From the NCBI RefSeq assembly GCF_002101705.1, contig NZ_LQPC01000030.1, positions 62,001-126,000 on the forward strand: 64,000 nt of DNA. The letters are read 5' to 3'. The notes beneath the pieces are model-generated. The model worked only from the letters and a program-made list of their open reading frames with translations, had not been told where the DNA came from and searched no databases. A program made the translations under genes and the position numbers. This DNA comes from Mycolicibacterium iranicum (GTDB lineage: Bacteria; Actinomycetota; Actinomycetes; Mycobacteriales; Mycobacteriaceae). Numbering within the stretch: position 1 is the stretch's first letter; each line of letters opens with the position of its first letter. This document shows, piece after piece, positions 47,494 to 58,604 of this stretch.

Positions 47494-48243
47494 GTGGCGA
47501 CAGAAGGCGGGATCAAGAAACGCCGTGTACCCAAGGCCGCTGAACTTGCACCGTGATGCCTTGCTAGCAAGCCCCACCTAAATGCCGGGACGCGCCGCCT
47601 AGAAAAGGCGCTGACCACCGAGGACCTGCGCGTCATCGCAAATCGTCAACCCGGGGCGGCCTTCGATCCCACCGACGGCTCCGCTGAAGCGCAGTTATCG
47701 ATCGCGCGGGCCCCACTGTCGTTCTTCGACATCCAACCCACCCCCGAATTCTTGGTGACATCACCACAGGCTGGCGGGTCGCCGGCCCGCGGGTCGGTGG
47801 AAACCGCACACGGCACGACCGTTCGGGACCGCGCCCACGGGCTCCACGAGGATGATGAAGACAGAGGGCGAGATCGCGAGTGCCCGTGCGGCAGGTCGAG
47901 CGGGCATCCCGTTCTCCCTGTCCAACAGGGCATGGTTTCGATTGAAGACCTATCACAGGCTAACCCGCACAGCTGCAACTGTTTTCAGTCCCATATGGCG
48001 CGAGATTGCGTCCGTTCGATGACCCTCGTCGGACGGGCCGCCGCCAGCTTCGACACCCCGCCCGTCACGGTCGACGTACCCGTCGCAGGCGCGCGCCTGT
48101 GAGACAAGCGGAGCCCATGTCGATCCCGCCGGCACTCGCCTCTGGCACCATCGTCGTCGCCATAGCCCGCAATGGAGGATTTTTGACCGAACCGCTGCCG
48201 GTCGCCAACTCGACCGACCCCCGCGCCGTTCGATGTGTTGCCT
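47494..48243 (+). pseudogene. Decayed FMN-dependent L-lactate/alpha-hydroxyacid dehydrogenase (LldD2-like)
   Basis: Fragments in all three forward frames align in order with the first ~240 residues of LldD2-type enzymes. Frame of 47494: KKRRVPKAAELAP, a TGA at 47554, then RRLEKALTTEDLRVIA, AAFDPTDGSAEAQLSIARA. Second frame near 47815-47925: [31 protein letters not shown]. First frame again: VSIEDL, AASFDTPPVTVDVPVAGARL, a TGA at 48100-48102. Third frame from 48117: MSIPPALASGTI, FLTEPLPVANST. At least three frameshifts and two stops; the C-terminal ~150 residues are missing. No intact short frame here should be called a gene. Confidence 0.88.
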
Positions 48244-48374
48244 GAGGTCGTGGCCGGGTGGGTGATCGCACCGAGGGCGGGCGGCGTCTCGCCTCACGCC
48301 CACCGTCGCCGCCTGCCCCGCTCTAGCTGCGTTTCCTGTCGTCCAGTTTCAACACCGCCCGGACGCGGCAATAC

Positions 48375-50666
<2,292 letters not shown>

Positions 50667-50701
50667 CCAGCAAGCAGCGCGAGCGCGCGGCCTCGCGAGT
50701 C

Positions 50702-50716
50702 ATCTACTATGTAGAT
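50702..50716. promoter_or_regulatory. BlaI-type operator upstream of the L,D-transpeptidase gene
   Basis: ATCTAC-TAT-GTAGAT has perfect 6-bp arms, 39 nt before the GTG at 50755. A further TACGTA follows at once. TAC...GTA palindromes are typical of BlaI/MecI repressors, and a blaI gene lies directly after the transpeptidase gene. Confidence 0.6.
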
Positions 50717-50754
50717 ACGTAGATCGCGCCTCGACGATTCAGCTGGGAGAAGCC

Positions 50755-52008
50755 GTGACGACCCCCCGCCGCAGCCGGCTGGCAATCCTCTTCGGTGTCG
50801 TGTCGGTCAGCCTGCTCGTAGCCACACAGAGTGGTTCGCCCGCCAAAGAGCAAAAGGCGGCGACCATCGCCGCGTCCGCGGAATCCGTTGCCGCGCCGCC
50901 AGAACCTGCGAGGCTGACGATTCGCACCGAAGGCGACGAGCACGGCGTCAGTCCTGTCGGTTCCGTCCGGGTGACAGCGGCCTCCGGAACACTCACCGAC
51001 GTCCGTATGACCAACGAACTCGGCAGGCAGGTGAGGGGATCAATGGGTCCCGACGGGAGGGAGTGGACGCCCGCCGAACCTCTCGGCTACGGCCGCACCT
51101 ACACGTTGCACGCGACCGGTGTCGGCACGGATTCGACAGTGGCGAGCGAGATTTCTCGCTTCAGCACCGTGACGCCGACCAACCAGACCCGAGTGTCGCT
51201 GTACGGGACCTCGGGCGCCGAACTCGCAGACGGGGCGACCTACGGCGTCGGCATGGTGGTCGTCGCACGCTTCGACCAGGACATCCCCGACCGGGCGGCG
51301 GCCGAGCGGCAGCTGAAGGTCACCACGACACCTCAAGTAGAGGGGTCCTGGTACTGGGTCAACGACCGCAAGGCGCACTGGCGCCCGCGCGAGTATTACC
51401 CACCGGGCACTCAGGTCACCGTCGATGCCGGCATCTACGGCGCTGATCTGGGCGACGGCCTCTACGGCCGGGAGGACAACCGGGTCAGCTTCCGCATCGG
51501 CGACTCCCGCGTGGCGATCGCCGACGATGCCACCAAGCAGGTCCGCGTCTACCTCAACGGCGAGCTGATCCGCACGATGCCGACGTCGATGGGCCGGGGC
51601 GGCACAGAAACGGTGAACGGCAAGACGATCGCGTTCTGGACCCAGCCGGGCACCTATACGGTGATGGAGAAAGAGAAGTCGGTGGTCATGGACTCGTCCA
51701 CCTACGGCCTGCCGGTCGGCGCGAGCTCCGGCTATCGGCTCACCGTCGCCAACGCCGTGCGCATCAGCCCAGACGGCATCTACCTGCACGAGCTCGCATC
51801 CACGGTGTGGGCGCAGGGCAACACCAACGTTTCGGCCGGGTGTCTGAACCTGAGCCCCGAACACGCGAAGTGGTATTTCGACTTCGCGCAGCCCGGCGAT
51901 GTCGTCGAGGTCCGCAACACCGGCGGAGAACCGCTGCAGCAGTGGCAGAACGGCGACTGGTCGCTCACCTGGGATCAATGGACTCAGGGCAGCGCGCTGC
52001 GCAGTTAG
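50755..52008 (+). CDS. L,D-transpeptidase (YkuD domain), exported
   Basis: A 417-residue envelope enzyme that forms 3-3 peptidoglycan cross-links. An N-terminal membrane/signal segment (LAILFGVVSVSLLVAT) is followed by Ig-like repeats rich in beta-strands and a YkuD domain. The catalytic region reads YLHELAS (His about 345) ... SAGCLNLS with the Cys near residue 363. Most family members have S-H-G-C here; this one has Ala in place of that His. The length and Ig-YkuD order match mycobacterial Ldt proteins. GTG start with GGGAGA Shine-Dalgarno. An operator palindrome upstream and the downstream blaI/M56 pair suggest beta-lactam or wall-stress control. Confidence 0.92.
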   Translation: MTTPRRSRLAILFGVVSVSLLVATQSGSPAKEQKAATIAASAESVAAPPEPARLTIRTEGDEHGVSPVGSVRVTAASGTLTDVRMTNELGRQVRGSMGPDGREWTPAEPLGYGRTYTLHATGVGTDSTVASEISRFSTVTPTNQTRVSLYGTSGAELADGATYGVGMVVVARFDQDIPDRAAAERQLKVTTTPQVEGSWYWVNDRKAHWRPREYYPPGTQVTVDAGIYGADLGDGLYGREDNRVSFRIGDSRVAIADDATKQVRVYLNGELIRTMPTSMGRGGTETVNGKTIAFWTQPGTYTVMEKEKSVVMDSSTYGLPVGASSGYRLTVANAVRISPDGIYLHELASTVWAQGNTNVSAGCLNLSPEHAKWYFDFAQPGDVVEVRNTGGEPLQQWQNGDWSLTWDQWTQGSALRS

Positions 52009-52009
52009 T

Positions 52010-52015
52010 TAAGGT
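52010..52015 (+). promoter_or_regulatory. -10 box, leaderless blaI promoter
   Basis: TAAGGT is followed by 6 nt and the GTG at 52022; it starts 2 bp after the transpeptidase stop codon. Confidence 0.6.
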
Positions 52016-52021
52016 CAGACG

Positions 52022-52399
52022 GTGCAGCAGCGAGGTTTCGGCGACTTGGAGGCCGTGGTCATGGACCGCCTGTGGTCCAGCGATCACGAGGTCACCGTGC
52101 GCGAACTCTTCGAAGAGCTGACCGCAGAACGCGAAATCGCTTACACGACGGTGATGTCCACCATGGACAACCTGTACCGCAAAGGCTGGCTTGAGCGCAG
52201 GCGCGTCGGGAAGGCGTACAGCTACTGGCCGACGATGACGCGCGAGGAGCGGTCGGCGAACCTGATGCGCGACGCGTTCCATTCCGGCGGCGACGCCGAC
52301 CTCGTCCTCAACTTCTTCCTCGAGCAGATGGACGACGACGAATCCGATCGTCTGCGCGCAGCGTTACGCAGGGTGTCGCGACGCTCCCCCGCCTCATGA
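52022..52399 (+). CDS. BlaI/MecI family transcriptional repressor
   Basis: A 125-residue winged-helix repressor: LEAVVMDRLWSSDHEVTVRELFEEL, then TAEREIAYTTVMSTMDNLYRKGWLERRRVGKAYSYWPTM, and a C-terminal dimerisation region. In the family, cleavage by a BlaR/M56 protease lifts repression of wall or beta-lactamase genes. It overlaps the M56 gene by 4 bp (ATGA). The palindrome upstream of the L,D-transpeptidase is its probable site (inference). Confidence 0.94.
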   Translation: MQQRGFGDLEAVVMDRLWSSDHEVTVRELFEELTAEREIAYTTVMSTMDNLYRKGWLERRRVGKAYSYWPTMTREERSANLMRDAFHSGGDADLVLNFFLEQMDDDESDRLRAALRRVSRRSPAS

Positions 52400-53313
52400 T
52401 CGCCGCGATCTGCCTGCTGGCCTACGCCGCGGCACTGGCCTGGCTGGCTCCGCCCCTGCTGTCGCGCGTCACCTGCGGCGGGCGCAGCCCGAAACTTGCG
52501 GTGACCGTGTGGCTGACGGCGATCGCGGTGGCAGTCTCGGCGTGGATCGCGGGAACCATCGGCATCCTGCGGGAATTGGTCGGATCTCACTCCGTCGACC
52601 CGATGCGCTACTGCACCGAGGCGATCCTGGCCCTTCACGATCTCGGATGGGGTGGCGACATCGCGCTCGGCGCAGCAGGTTTCGCGGCCGTTGCAGCTTC
52701 GCTCGTGACCGTCAAGAGGATCGCGGCGACGCTGCAACGGTTTTGGCGCCGCAGCCAGAGCCATGCGCATGAAGCACGCCTCATCGGCGCCCCGACCGGG
52801 CGGCCCGGCGTAATTCTCGTGCACACCGACCACGCGGCCGCCTACTGCGTCGCGGGCAAGCCCGACGCGATCGTCGTCACCAGCAGCGCAGTGCAGCGGC
52901 TGACCGAACCCGAACTCGCGGCCGTCCTGGCTCACGAGCAAGCCCATCTGAACGGTCGTCATCCTCAGCTGATGATGCTGCTGCGCGCGTTGGCGACCTC
53001 GCTTCCTCGGCTTCCACTGTTCGCGTCGGCGGTGACCGAGGTGGGGCGCCTCGTGGAGATGAACGCCGACGACGTCTCCGCGCGCCGGCACGGCCGCGAT
53101 GCTCTGCTTACCGGACTGGTGACGCTCGCAGGCCCGCTGCCGGACGGCGGGACGGCGCTGGCCGCCGCGGGTACCGCCGTTCTGGCGCGCGCAGAGCGGC
53201 TCGCAGCACCTGCCATGCGACGCGCACTACTGGGTGAACGGCTCGTCTTGATGACGGCGCACGCCACCCTGGTGGCGGCACCCTTGCTGATCGCGTTCGT
53301 CTGTCATCACTGA
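52396..53313 (+). CDS. M56 family membrane metalloprotease (BlaR-like, no sensor domain)
   Basis: A 305-residue integral membrane zinc protease. Helices at about 2-20, 35-55, 90-110 and near the C-terminus surround the zinc site HEQAH (in LAAVLAHEQAHLNGRHP), with a probable third ligand Glu in EMNADDVSARR. It lacks the penicillin-binding sensor domain of staphylococcal BlaR1, as do other actinobacterial members. Translationally coupled to blaI. Confidence 0.92.
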   Translation: MIAAICLLAYAAALAWLAPPLLSRVTCGGRSPKLAVTVWLTAIAVAVSAWIAGTIGILRELVGSHSVDPMRYCTEAILALHDLGWGGDIALGAAGFAAVAASLVTVKRIAATLQRFWRRSQSHAHEARLIGAPTGRPGVILVHTDHAAAYCVAGKPDAIVVTSSAVQRLTEPELAAVLAHEQAHLNGRHPQLMMLLRALATSLPRLPLFASAVTEVGRLVEMNADDVSARRHGRDALLTGLVTLAGPLPDGGTALAAAGTAVLARAERLAAPAMRRALLGERLVLMTAHATLVAAPLLIAFVCHH

Positions 53314-53716
53314 GGCCGCGCCCCTGCCGTCGCAAACTAAGCTGTCAAGGCCTCCCGCCGATCGCGAGGTGGCCCCATGTCGCAGGAGAGGCCTTCGCCG
53401 GGAGCCCGAACCCGAGGTGTGTCCCCATCGTGTGCAACGTCCAGTAGTCCGGACGCCGTTCGCCGCCGGATAACCCGACACGAGCATTGCCCAGCAGATC
53501 GGGACTGCCGGTAATGCACTGGCGAGCCCGCGTCGATGAGCGTCAATCTGTTTGCTGCACGCCGTTGCCGCGCTGGACACAGTGCCGAATCTGCATGGTC
53601 ACGGTAACGAAACGAAAGCTGTCGCGATTTAACCTTTTGCTCGCTGCCCACTCCCCGATGCGTTTCAATAGACCGGGACGGGCGGGGGCCGATACGAGCT
53701 GGATTGAAGGGGTTTC
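53314..53716. other. Intergenic region without recognisable gene
   Basis: About 400 bp between the M56 protease stop and the DUF4185 gene. I see no credible coding frame, RNA or repeat. A GGTCACGGTAACG stretch near 53597 and a moderately AT-rich run nearby may mark the promoter region of the downstream secreted protein. Confidence 0.5.
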
Positions 53717-55774
53717 ATGGGTACCGCAGCGTACGTCGGCCGGATCGGCGGACTAGCCGTCGCGTTGGGCGTCGGATCAGCAGTATTTGCAGGCCACGGC
53801 GTGGCGTGGGCCGACGACACCGATTCGTCGGCGTCGTCGAGCTCATCATCAGCAACCTCGCAGAGCGATTCCACCGACGACGAGAAGCGCACCACCAAGG
53901 CGGACAGAGCTGCGGCCGCCGAGGCCGATTCCGATTCCGATGAGACCGACACCGACACCGACACCGACCACGCGGTCGAGGACGGCGACGACACCGGAGA
54001 CGACACGGGCGAGGATGCCGCCGACGTCGACGCAACCGACCCGCAGGACGAGAGCGAGTCCGAGAACGGCTCCGATTCGGCGATTGAGCACGAGCCGGAG
54101 CCCGGTGCCGAGACCGAAGCGGCGCACGACCCCGATGTGCAGCCGGAAACCAAGCCGGTCGTCGCGGAGATCGACGATCCCGTGAAGGTCAAGACCACGA
54201 AGGCGACCGCCAAGGCCGACGACCCGGGCGTTCCCCCGCAGGACACCGAGAAGATCACGGTGACAACCGAAGCATCCGCGCCGTCAGCACCGAGCACGAC
54301 AACGGCGTCCACGGCCCTGACGTCCGGGCAGGACGACGAGGCGACCGACACCGCGACGAAGCCGAGTCTCATCACGGCGATCGTCAACGTCGTCACCAGC
54401 ATGCTCGACTGGGCGCACGAAAAGGCCGACCCGCAGCCCGGTGACGGTCCGCAACCGCCGTTCCTGTGGGCTCTGATGTCGTTCGCTCGCCGTGAGCTCG
54501 ACAACCTCTTCGCAGCACGCACCACGAACGCCCCGCGCAGCGCAGCCGTCGCGCCGACGAGCCTCGCGCTGTCCGATTCAGCGACCGCCGCGGTGACCAC
54601 CGCAGCCATCTCGCCCTGGATCAACTCGCAAGTCAGCCCGTCGACGAAGTTCATCGATTGGTTGACGGGCCCGTGGGCGAACATCCCGGGCCGATTCAAT
54701 ATCTACGGCACCGACCTCGGCATCATGTGGGACAACGGCATGGTCGACGATCCAGCGACCCCGAACATCGACGAGCGCCAGATTCTGATCGCCGTCGGTG
54801 ACAGTTTCGGCCTCCCGGGCATGCAGGGCAGGCACATCTACAACACGCTGTTCCGCAGCAACGATCACGATCTCTCCGATGGGATAACCATCAGGAACGG
54901 AGAGTGGTTCAACGGCAACATGTTCGGCGGCGCACCGCTGGACGGCCCCACCCAGGCCCGCCCCATCATCAACCGGCCCTCGTGGCTGCCGGGATCGGTG
55001 ACCCTCATTCCGACCGCGGGCGTCTCAGTCGTGACACCCGACGATCCGCTCGCCAAGTTCGGGGTCACCCAGTACGTCAGCTTCATGTCGGTGAGCAGGT
55101 GGGGTCAGTCCGGACGGTGGACCACCAACTACTCGGCGATCGCGTACTCCTACGACAACGGCGAGAACTTCAAGGTCGCGCCTGAAAGCGTGCGCTACAA
55201 CTCGTTCCTGAGCGGCAATCGCAACTTCCAGCAGTCGGCCTTCGTCAAGGGCGACGATGGCTACGTCTACGTCTACGGCACCCCCAACGGACGTCAGGGC
55301 GCGGCCTACCTGGCCCGCGTCACCGAGGACAACATCCTCGACGTCTCGAAGTACGAGTACTACAAGAAGGCATCGAAGGGCTGGTTCGGCAGCAGCACCC
55401 CGGCCCGCTGGGTCAAGGGCAGCCCGTCCTCGGCCTCGGCCATCATCGGTAAGTCCGGCGGGTTATTCGGATTCACCAAGCCCGGCTATACCGTCAGCGA
55501 AATGTCGGTCCAGTACAACGAATACCTGAAGAAGTACGTCGTGCTGTACGGCGATCAGGCCAACCGCATCGTCATGCGCACGTCGGACACCCCTGAGGGA
55601 CTGTGGTCGGATGCGACGGTGCTGATGAACCAGCAGACGGGCGGAATCTACGCCCCGATGTTGCACCCGTGGTCACCGTCGACCGAGGGGGTGGGTTCGA
55701 AGCTGTACTGGAACCTGTCGCTCTGGTCGGAGTACAACATCATGCTGATGGAGACCGACCTCTCAAAGCTCTAG
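53717..55774 (+). CDS. Secreted DUF4185 protein with long acidic linker (GH183-type arabinanase-like)
   Basis: A 685-residue exported protein. Residues 1-32 are a signal peptide ending GHGVAWA. About 260 residues of low-complexity Ser/Asp/Glu/Thr/Pro/Ala sequence follow, including runs of Asp-Thr. The C-terminal ~390 residues form the DUF4185 domain: NIYGTDLGIMWDNGMVDD, IAVGDSFGLPG, YVYVYGTPNGRQGAAYLAR, ARWVKGSPSS, SVQYNEYLKKYVVLYGD and IYAPMLHPWSP. DUF4185 enzymes from mycobacteria were recently assigned as endo-D-arabinanases (GH183) acting on arabinogalactan or lipoarabinomannan, so a cell-wall remodelling role is likely. The stop interlocks with the lipoprotein gene. Confidence 0.88.
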   Translation: MGTAAYVGRIGGLAVALGVGSAVFAGHGVAWADDTDSSASSSSSSATSQSDSTDDEKRTTKADRAAAAEADSDSDETDTDTDTDHAVEDGDDTGDDTGEDAADVDATDPQDESESENGSDSAIEHEPEPGAETEAAHDPDVQPETKPVVAEIDDPVKVKTTKATAKADDPGVPPQDTEKITVTTEASAPSAPSTTTASTALTSGQDDEATDTATKPSLITAIVNVVTSMLDWAHEKADPQPGDGPQPPFLWALMSFARRELDNLFAARTTNAPRSAAVAPTSLALSDSATAAVTTAAISPWINSQVSPSTKFIDWLTGPWANIPGRFNIYGTDLGIMWDNGMVDDPATPNIDERQILIAVGDSFGLPGMQGRHIYNTLFRSNDHDLSDGITIRNGEWFNGNMFGGAPLDGPTQARPIINRPSWLPGSVTLIPTAGVSVVTPDDPLAKFGVTQYVSFMSVSRWGQSGRWTTNYSAIAYSYDNGENFKVAPESVRYNSFLSGNRNFQQSAFVKGDDGYVYVYGTPNGRQGAAYLARVTEDNILDVSKYEYYKKASKGWFGSSTPARWVKGSPSSASAIIGKSGGLFGFTKPGYTVSEMSVQYNEYLKKYVVLYGDQANRIVMRTSDTPEGLWSDATVLMNQQTGGIYAPMLHPWSPSTEGVGSKLYWNLSLWSEYNIMLMETDLSKL

Positions 55775-56652
55775 TCCCCGAACGAGATCGTCGTCTCCGA
55801 GCAACCGGTCGCCATGCGTCCTGGCGGGAACGTCGCGGGGTCGGCTCCTCGGATGACGGTCTGCCGGTAGTACGCGCGGGTGCGGTCGGCGGCGCATTCG
55901 AAGTTCGCGTTGAGCACCTCGAAGGTCGCGGGGTCGGCATCCGGGATCGGCTTGCCCATCCAGTAGGCCCGCCTCTTGTCGGCGGCATACGGACCTTCGA
56001 GGGGACCGAAGGTGGCGGCCTCGGCGCCGGGGATCTGTGCGTCGAAGTAGAACACCGTCGCGTCGTCTCGGGAGTGTGCGCCCTCCAGTACCCGGAATGT
56101 TGCGGGCGAAGCGCCCGCGATCACGCGGCCGTTGACGAACACCTCTTCGCTGTCCCTGGCGAACAGATAGCGGTCCTCGTCGATGATGATCACGAAATTC
56201 GCTGCGTCACGGGATAATACGGAGCCGTCGGCCCAGTACACGTTGACGCTGTCCCGGGACAGGCCGCTGCCGAGGAACGCGAAGTTCGCAGGATCCTCAC
56301 TGATCGCCTGATCGTGCTGATACACATGGCCCCGGTCCTTGGAGAATCCTTGACGATCCAACAGCTCGAACGAGCCGGCGTCGGCCCCGTCGAGCGGATG
56401 CCCGTTGATGTACACCCGTGCGCGATCGCGGGCATACGTGCGGTCGAACACCTGGAGCGTCGAGGAATCCGCGCCATCTACGCGAAAAGCGTTGCCAGGA
56501 AACGCATTCAGATAGTACACCGTGCCGTTTCGGACATGGTATCCTGCTGCGTCCACAAGCGAGCTCGGTTCGTCGTCGCTGCTGCATCCCGCCAACAGCG
56601 CAAGCATCGCTGCAAAGACCGAAGCAACGGCCGTTGCGAGGAGTCTGCGCAT
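55771..56652 (-). CDS. DKNYY-repeat lipoprotein
   Basis: A 293-residue lipoprotein: signal MRRLLATAVASVFAAMLALLAGC with lipidated Cys23. The mature part is built of repeated DKNYY-type units, each about 25-30 residues with motifs such as YARDRARVYINGHPLDGADAGSFELL, FSKDRGHVYQHDQ, LSRDSVNVYWADG and YAADKRRAYWMGKPIPDADPATFEVL. The family has no known activity. The ATG at 56652 is chosen because it starts the lipoprotein signal; a longer frame is antisense to nothing useful. Its stop TAG is read from the same CTAG as the DUF4185 stop. Confidence 0.87.
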   Translation of the reverse strand: MRRLLATAVASVFAAMLALLAGCSSDDEPSSLVDAAGYHVRNGTVYYLNAFPGNAFRVDGADSSTLQVFDRTYARDRARVYINGHPLDGADAGSFELLDRQGFSKDRGHVYQHDQAISEDPANFAFLGSGLSRDSVNVYWADGSVLSRDAANFVIIIDEDRYLFARDSEEVFVNGRVIAGASPATFRVLEGAHSRDDATVFYFDAQIPGAEAATFGPLEGPYAADKRRAYWMGKPIPDADPATFEVLNANFECAADRTRAYYRQTVIRGADPATFPPGRMATGCSETTISFGD

Positions 56653-56668
56653 AGGACCATCGAAGCAT

Positions 56669-57334
56669 CTAGTCGACAGGGACATCGAGAATCGGACGAT
56701 CCACCGCCGCGCCCGGACCGTCGAAGTGCCACCACTCGCCGTCGTAGACGGTGAAACCACCGGCGGTCATGGCATTCCGAAGTCGGGCCCGGTTCGACTG
56801 CGCGACCGCGCTCACTCCGTCGGCGGCGTAAGCGAGGCTAAGTTCGGTGAAGTCGTCGAAGCCGGTGCCCATGTCCACCAGACCATCGGCACCCGCGAGC
56901 GTGACATCCACCGATCGTCCCGCGACGTGGCTACGGGCGAACTCCCCGGGGCGCGCAACCCACGCCGGGTTGGGCACCGCTTCGAACATCCGCACCTGCA
57001 CCGCATGCGGCCGGTAGCAGTCCCAGAAGACGAGCCGTTCTCCGCCCGCGCGCAACAAATTCGCCGCCGTCTCCAGGCCCGGCGCCAGCGACTCGTGCAC
57101 CATGCACCGGGCACCGGCCGGATACAGCGGCACCCCGACGAAGTTATCCGCCGTCGCGTACCGCAGGTCGATCACCGCGTCGGGGACGACGCTGCGCACA
57201 TCCACGAATCCCGCCGCCAGGGCCGCGTCGGACACCGGCGGCACCGGCGCCGCCGCCCCGGTTGCAGACGGTCCCGCCGCGGCGACAACGGCCAGGGCGC
57301 CAATGATCAAGTAACGCAGCGCGAAAACGCTCAT
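56669..57334 (-). CDS. D-alanyl-D-alanine dipeptidase (VanX-like, M15), exported
   Basis: A 221-residue zinc dipeptidase. Residues 1-30 are a signal peptide (FALRYLIIGALAVVAAAG). Zinc and catalytic residues are visible in SHVAGRSVDVTL (H-x6-D) and GEWWHFDG (Glu-x2-His); the YRPHAVQ block is family-typical. Export suggests wall-peptide turnover rather than classical vancomycin resistance, and no vanH/vanA genes are nearby. Start: ATG 57334, with GTG/ATG alternatives further upstream. It lies 16 bp from the lipoprotein gene, upstream on the same strand. Confidence 0.92.
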   Translation of the reverse strand: MSVFALRYLIIGALAVVAAAGPSATGAAAPVPPVSDAALAAGFVDVRSVVPDAVIDLRYATADNFVGVPLYPAGARCMVHESLAPGLETAANLLRAGGERLVFWDCYRPHAVQVRMFEAVPNPAWVARPGEFARSHVAGRSVDVTLAGADGLVDMGTGFDDFTELSLAYAADGVSAVAQSNRARLRNAMTAGGFTVYDGEWWHFDGPGAAVDRPILDVPVD

Positions 57335-57384
57335 CCTGAGAACTGTAGAGGTCCTCGGCCCCCGGACCGTGACTTCTGCGGGCA

Positions 57385-57390
57385 TACACT
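57385..57390 (+). promoter_or_regulatory. -10 box, leaderless xdhC promoter
   Basis: TACACT is followed by 6 nt and the GTG at 57397. Confidence 0.65.
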
Positions 57391-57396
57391 GCGGTC

Positions 57397-58518
57397 GTGC
57401 GCGACGTCCTGGATGAGTTGCTGCGGGTCTGGCAGGCCGGCGGCACCGCCGGGCTGTCCACCGTGGTGCGCACGATGAAATCCGCTCCCCGTCCTCCCGG
57501 CGCGGCGATGGTGGTGTCCCCGGACGGCACCGTCGCCGGTTCGGTGTCAGGCGGGTGCGTCGAGGGCGCGGTCTACGAGACGGCCAACGAGGTCGTCGCC
57601 AGCGGGACTCCCGAGCTGCAGCGCTACGGCGTCACCGATGACGACGCGTTCGCCGTAGGCCTGACCTGTGGCGGCATCATCGACATCTTCACCGAACCGG
57701 TGTCGCGCAATACCTTTCCGGAGTTGCAGAACGTCGCCGAGGACATCGCCGCGCACCGCCCGGTCGCGATCGCCACGGTCATCGAGCATCCCGACCCGAG
57801 CCGCATCGGCAAGCGGTTGATCGTCGGCAGGCAATCACGACATGGCTCGGTGGGTTCTCCGCGTGCCGACGACGCCGTGGGCGACGACGCACGCGGACTT
57901 CTGCTCGCGGGCACGTCGGCCGTGCTGACCTACGGACCCGACGGCCAGCGCCAGGAAGCCGGGATGGAGGTCTTTGTCTCAAGCCAAGCTCCGCGGCCAC
58001 GCATGCTGGTGTTCGGCGCCATCGACTTCGCATCAGCACTTGCGCGGCAGGCAGCGTTCCTGGGCTACCGGGTGACCGTCTGCGATGCCCGGCCGGTCTT
58101 TGCCACCGCCGCGCGCTTTCCCGACGCCGAAGAGGTCGTCGTCGAGTGGCCGAACCGCTATCTGGCCAATCAGGTCGAGGAAGGCGCCATCGACTCGCGC
58201 ACCGCGATCTGCGTGCTAACCCACGACCCGAAATTCGATGTGCCCGTCCTGGAGGTCGCCTTGCGCCTATCCGAGGTGGGCTACATCGGGGTGATGGGTT
58301 CGCGACGCACCCACGACGACCGGATGAGGCGGCTACGGGAAGCAGGCCTGACCGACGACGAGATGGCCCGGCTGGCAAGCCCGATCGGCCTGGATCTGGG
58401 GGCCAGGACGCCCGAGGAGACGGCCGTGTCCATCGCCGCGGAGATCATCGCGCGCCGCTGGGACGGAAGCGGGCGGCCTCTCACCGAGACCGTAGGGCGG
58501 ATCCACCACGAGGCGTGA
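57397..58518 (+). CDS. XdhC/CoxI family molybdenum-cofactor maturation protein
   Basis: A 373-residue protein of the XdhC/CoxI family, which protects, sulfurates or inserts the molybdenum cofactor into xanthine-dehydrogenase-family enzymes. The N-terminal domain has VVRTMKSAPRPPGAAMVVSPDGTVAGSVSGGCVEGAV with the conserved Cys, then VGLTCGGIIDIF; the C-terminal Rossmann-like part has MLVFGAIDFASALARQAAFLGYRVTVCDAR and GYIGVMGSRRTHDDR. It heads the molybdo-hydroxylase operon; the large subunit starts 86 bp later. Confidence 0.93.
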   Translation: MRDVLDELLRVWQAGGTAGLSTVVRTMKSAPRPPGAAMVVSPDGTVAGSVSGGCVEGAVYETANEVVASGTPELQRYGVTDDDAFAVGLTCGGIIDIFTEPVSRNTFPELQNVAEDIAAHRPVAIATVIEHPDPSRIGKRLIVGRQSRHGSVGSPRADDAVGDDARGLLLAGTSAVLTYGPDGQRQEAGMEVFVSSQAPRPRMLVFGAIDFASALARQAAFLGYRVTVCDARPVFATAARFPDAEEVVVEWPNRYLANQVEEGAIDSRTAICVLTHDPKFDVPVLEVALRLSEVGYIGVMGSRRTHDDRMRRLREAGLTDDEMARLASPIGLDLGARTPEETAVSIAAEIIARRWDGSGRPLTETVGRIHHEA

Positions 58519-58604
58519 GGCCCGCTGGTGAGACAAAGCCTATGGAAATGTCGCTCTCGAATGCGATAACGTCACTCTTCGAAGCCTGAGGAGTGTGATC
58601 GCAC

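Noticed and set aside
47646..48303. Several 65-116-codon open frames on both strands in the lldD-like region
   Set aside because: They are incidental frames across a frameshifted pseudogene and match nothing in their own reading.
53590..53620. MtrA-type site in GGTCACGGTAACG before the DUF4185 gene
   Set aside because: The spacing does not fit a motif I can state with confidence; left as a note in the intergenic entry.
56669..57334. Vancomycin resistance determinant
   Set aside because: A VanX-like dipeptidase alone, exported and without vanH, vanA or vanRS nearby, is more consistent with wall-peptide turnover.
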